NCBI RefSeq assembly: GCF_000733755.1
Contig: NZ_JPOF01000002.1
Coordinates: 124,001-188,000 of the forward strand
Source of the DNA: Lachnoclostridium phytofermentans
GTDB lineage: Bacteria > Bacillota > Clostridia > Lachnospirales > Lachnospiraceae
DNA: 64,000 nt
Reading direction: 5' to 3'
The notes beneath the pieces are model-generated. The model saw nothing but the letters and a program-made list of their open reading frames with translations, was not told the DNA's origin and did no database searches. Below, one piece after another: positions 62,054 through 64,000 of this stretch; the stretch's first letter is position 1, and the number at the start of each line of letters is the position of its first letter. A program made the translations under genes and the position numbers.

Positions 62054-64000
62054 CTATTGACCAGCGGAACCAATCTTTACAACATTCACCTTACATGCTA
62101 GTCTTCTTCCGTTTACTACAGCATATACTGTGGTTGTTCCAATCTTTCTACCAGTTACTAATCCATTCTCAACCGTAGCAATGTTTTGGTTATCAACATC
62201 CCAACGTACTGTTAAATTGCTTGTTGAACCCACATCCACTCGAAGTCTTTCTGAACTATAAGTTTCTACTTCAAGATTTGTCTTACTAAGACCGACAACA
62301 TAAACTGTAATCGTTGCCCTTCGCCCTGATTCCGTCATAACAGTGAGATTAGCTGTACCGACTTCCTTCGCAAGAATCCTACCTGTGGACTCATTCACAC
62401 TTGCAACTACTGGATTATCAGAACTCCATGTATAAGAATCCGTTGAATTGCTAGGTACCATTGAAATACGTACCGTCTTAGTCTCACCAGGGGACATAAT
62501 GACTTCCGATTCCTGTGCTGTAATTCCTGTACTTGGAACCGGGGCAATAACGCGCACATAACATATCGCTGAAATTCCACTGCTGTCATTTGCTTTCACG
62601 GTCACAATTGTATTACCTGGTTCTATTCCTGTAATAACACCATTTTTATTTACAATCGCTATATTACTATTACTGGAACTATATAGTGGTTTTTTATAGG
62701 TTGCATTATCTGGTTTTACTGTAGCCTTTAAATTATACGACTTTCCTTGAACTAAGGTTATATAGTTTGTATTAAGATCAATACTAGTTACCAAACGGCT
62801 TACACGAACAGTACAGGATGCTTCTGCTCCAGATCCATCGGTTGCATAAACAGTAATGGTTGCAGTTCCGAGTTTCAGACCTTTTATTTTACCATTCTTG
62901 TCAACGGAAACAATGGATTTATTACTGGATGTCCATCGTAATTCTTTATTCGAAGCAGTTTTTCCTTCAATTGTTGCTACTAATTGAAAGGTTTTTCCAA
63001 GACCAAGTTTATAGTAAGTCTCATTTAACTTAATCACTTTGACATACTCTTCTACTGTTACAGTACAATATTCTTTGAAACCATCTTCGCTCTCTACCAT
63101 AATTAGAGTTATTCCACCAGCCACACCAGTAACTCTACCATATTTATCTACCTTAGCAACTGATTCATTGGAACTACTCCATGTTACATCTTGGCTTACT
63201 TTACCTTCTGGTAATACGGTTGCTTCTAGTTCAAGAACATCACCAACACGAATTGTTTCCTCTTTACTACTTAGCTTTATACCAGTCGTTGGTTGTAATA
63301 CGGTCACACTACAATAACCGGTAGAACCACTTTTCGTTTTTACAAGGATAATACATTGCCCTGCACCTTTCGCTGTAATTTTACCATTCTTTGATACAGT
63401 CGCTACGCTCTTATCACTTGATTCCCAAGATAAGTTTTTTTCGTTACTGTCTGCCGGTGTTAACGTTGTCTGAAAATAATAATAGTCCCCAACATTTAAG
63501 GTAAGCTTAGTGACATCTAATTTAACAGCAGTTGCTGTTCTGCTTACATTGACAATACAGGTTGCTAGATATCCACCATCTATGGTCTTTAAAATTATTG
63601 TTGTACTACCAACGGCTCTCGCTGTAACTAAACCAGTACTATCAACCGTAGCAACAGATGTATTCGTTGAAATCCATGTTACAGCTGCATTATGAGAATC
63701 TGCTGGTTTTACAGTATAAGTAAGACGGAAAGTTTCACCTACATACATATCTTTCGTCTTGTAATCTAAAGAGACACCAGTAACCGCTTTGGTTACTGTT
63801 ACGTTACAAGTTGCTTGCACATTTGCATTGTTTGCAGATGTAACAATAATCGCTGCATTTCCTGCTTTCTTTAACGTTACTTTACCGTTTTGATCCACGG
63901 TAAGTACGCTTTCATCGGAAGAGCGCCATACAATAGGCTCATCTTTTGCTGCAAGAGGCTCGATTGTTGCAAATAGTTGAAAACTACCATTGGATAATGG
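62054..64000 (-). CDS. Surface protein with tandem bacterial Ig-like (Big_2) repeats, 5' end cut by window edge
   Basis: At least 648 residues; the frame stays open to base 64000 and reads continuous Ig-like sequence (SFQLFATIEP...VWRSSDES), so the true start is outside and the GTG near 63898 is internal. About eight Big_2 repeats of ~80 residues, the first incomplete, each with the pattern ...L.V....W.SS(N/D).S.A.V...G.V.....G.a.I.v...dg..a.C.V.V. The protein ends right after the last repeat (VKIGSAGQ) with no LPXTG sorting signal, SLH or membrane anchor at the C-terminus, so any anchor or catalytic domain must be N-terminal. Big_2 arrays are typical of cell-surface adhesins, glycanases and S-layer-attached proteins. 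Ends in a strong terminator. Confidence 0.88.
   Translation of the reverse strand, partial: PLSNGSFQLFATIEPLAAKDEPIVWRSSDESVLTVDQNGKVTLKKAGNAAIIVTSANNANVQATCNVTVTKAVTGVSLDYKTKDMYVGETFRLTYTVKPADSHNAAVTWISTNTSVATVDSTGLVTARAVGSTTIILKTIDGGYLATCIVNVSRTATAVKLDVTKLTLNVGDYYYFQTTLTPADSNEKNLSWESSDKSVATVSKNGKITAKGAGQCIILVKTKSGSTGYCSVTVLQPTTGIKLSSKEETIRVGDVLELEATVLPEGKVSQDVTWSSSNESVAKVDKYGRVTGVAGGITLIMVESEDGFKEYCTVTVEEYVKVIKLNETYYKLGLGKTFQLVATIEGKTASNKELRWTSSNKSIVSVDKNGKIKGLKLGTATITVYATDGSGAEASCTVRVSRLVTSIDLNTNYITLVQGKSYNLKATVKPDNATYKKPLYSSSNSNIAIVNKNGVITGIEPGNTIVTVKANDSSGISAICYVRVIAPVPSTGITAQESEVIMSPGETKTVRISMVPSNSTDSYTWSSDNPVVASVNESTGRILAKEVGTANLTVMTESGRRATITVYVVGLSKTNLEVETYSSERLRVDVGSTSNLTVRWDVDNQNIATVENGLVTGRKIGTTTVYAVVNGRRLACKVNVVKIGSAGQ

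Noticed and set aside
63896-63898. GTG at 63898 as the true start of the Ig-like protein
   Set aside because: The same frame stays open to base 64000 and encodes clear Ig-like sequence, so the codon is internal.

Overview
The window looks like chromosome of an A+T-rich, anaerobic, endospore-forming Firmicute. It carries spo0A, spoIVB, spoIIGA-sigE, sigG and a SpoVD-type transpeptidase together with a DNPR-type (meso-diaminopimelate) MurE. Gene content and order suggest class Clostridia, family Lachnospiraceae, with something close to Lachnoclostridium (Clostridium) phytofermentans a reasonable guess. The species is an inference from gene content and not the result of a search. Nearly every gene is on the minus strand; the only clear plus-strand gene is the AraC-type regulator near the left edge. 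I saw no rRNA, tRNA, CRISPR array, transposase or phage gene.

Layout from left to right (transcription runs right to left). 1-1136: MATE exporter, cut by the window edge. 1450-2283: AraC regulator (+). 2348-11777: a ten-gene Mrp/Mbh-type cation antiporter operon (E-F-G-DUF4040-B-C, then four paralogous NuoL/M/N-like subunits). 12245-13789: DUF1622 membrane protein and an iron-dependent alcohol dehydrogenase. 14074-18662: sugar ABC importer (binding lipoprotein, two permeases, no ATPase) next to a LacI regulator. 19282-25172: sigG, a beta-CASP metallo-hydrolase, sigE, spoIIGA and ftsZ. 25385-36695: division and cell-wall (dcw) cluster (divIB, murA, ftsW, murD, two class B PBPs, ftsL, rsmH, mraZ). 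37111-39147: lgt and ychF. 39268-52202: the conserved Firmicute block thiN-rpe-rsgA-pknB-stp-rlmN-rsmB-(YugP protease)-fmt-def-priA. 52205-55299: murF and murE. 55626-57062: glgA. 57205-61732: spo0A, spoIVB, recN. 62054-64000: a surface protein of bacterial Ig-like (Big_2) repeats, cut by the right edge.

The genes fit together as a growth, division and sporulation core. MraZ, RsmH, FtsL, the PBPs, FtsW, DivIB, FtsZ, MurA/D/E/F and PknB/Stp govern wall synthesis and septation. Spo0A, SigE/SpoIIGA, SigG, SpoIVB and the SpoVD-like PBP redirect that machinery during sporulation. Lgt, Def, Fmt, RlmN, RsmB and RsgA serve protein maturation and the ribosome. The Mrp operon, sugar importer and alcohol dehydrogenase are the accessory, lifestyle-related part.

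The most unusual signals are non-coding. A family of hairpin units (GCGC/TGCGCA cores, often behind AAGTTTGTG...CACAAACTT or GTGTGAA...TTCACAC hairpins) sits directly against the ribosome-binding site of at least eight genes, with a shared GGAATGGAGG-like end. Others are a cluster of TTTCGT/ACGAAA half-sites with a perfect 26-bp palindrome beside the LacI gene, short tandem arrays before rsmH and murE, MraZ boxes on the mraZ promoter, and a palindrome in the spacer of the probable mrp promoter.
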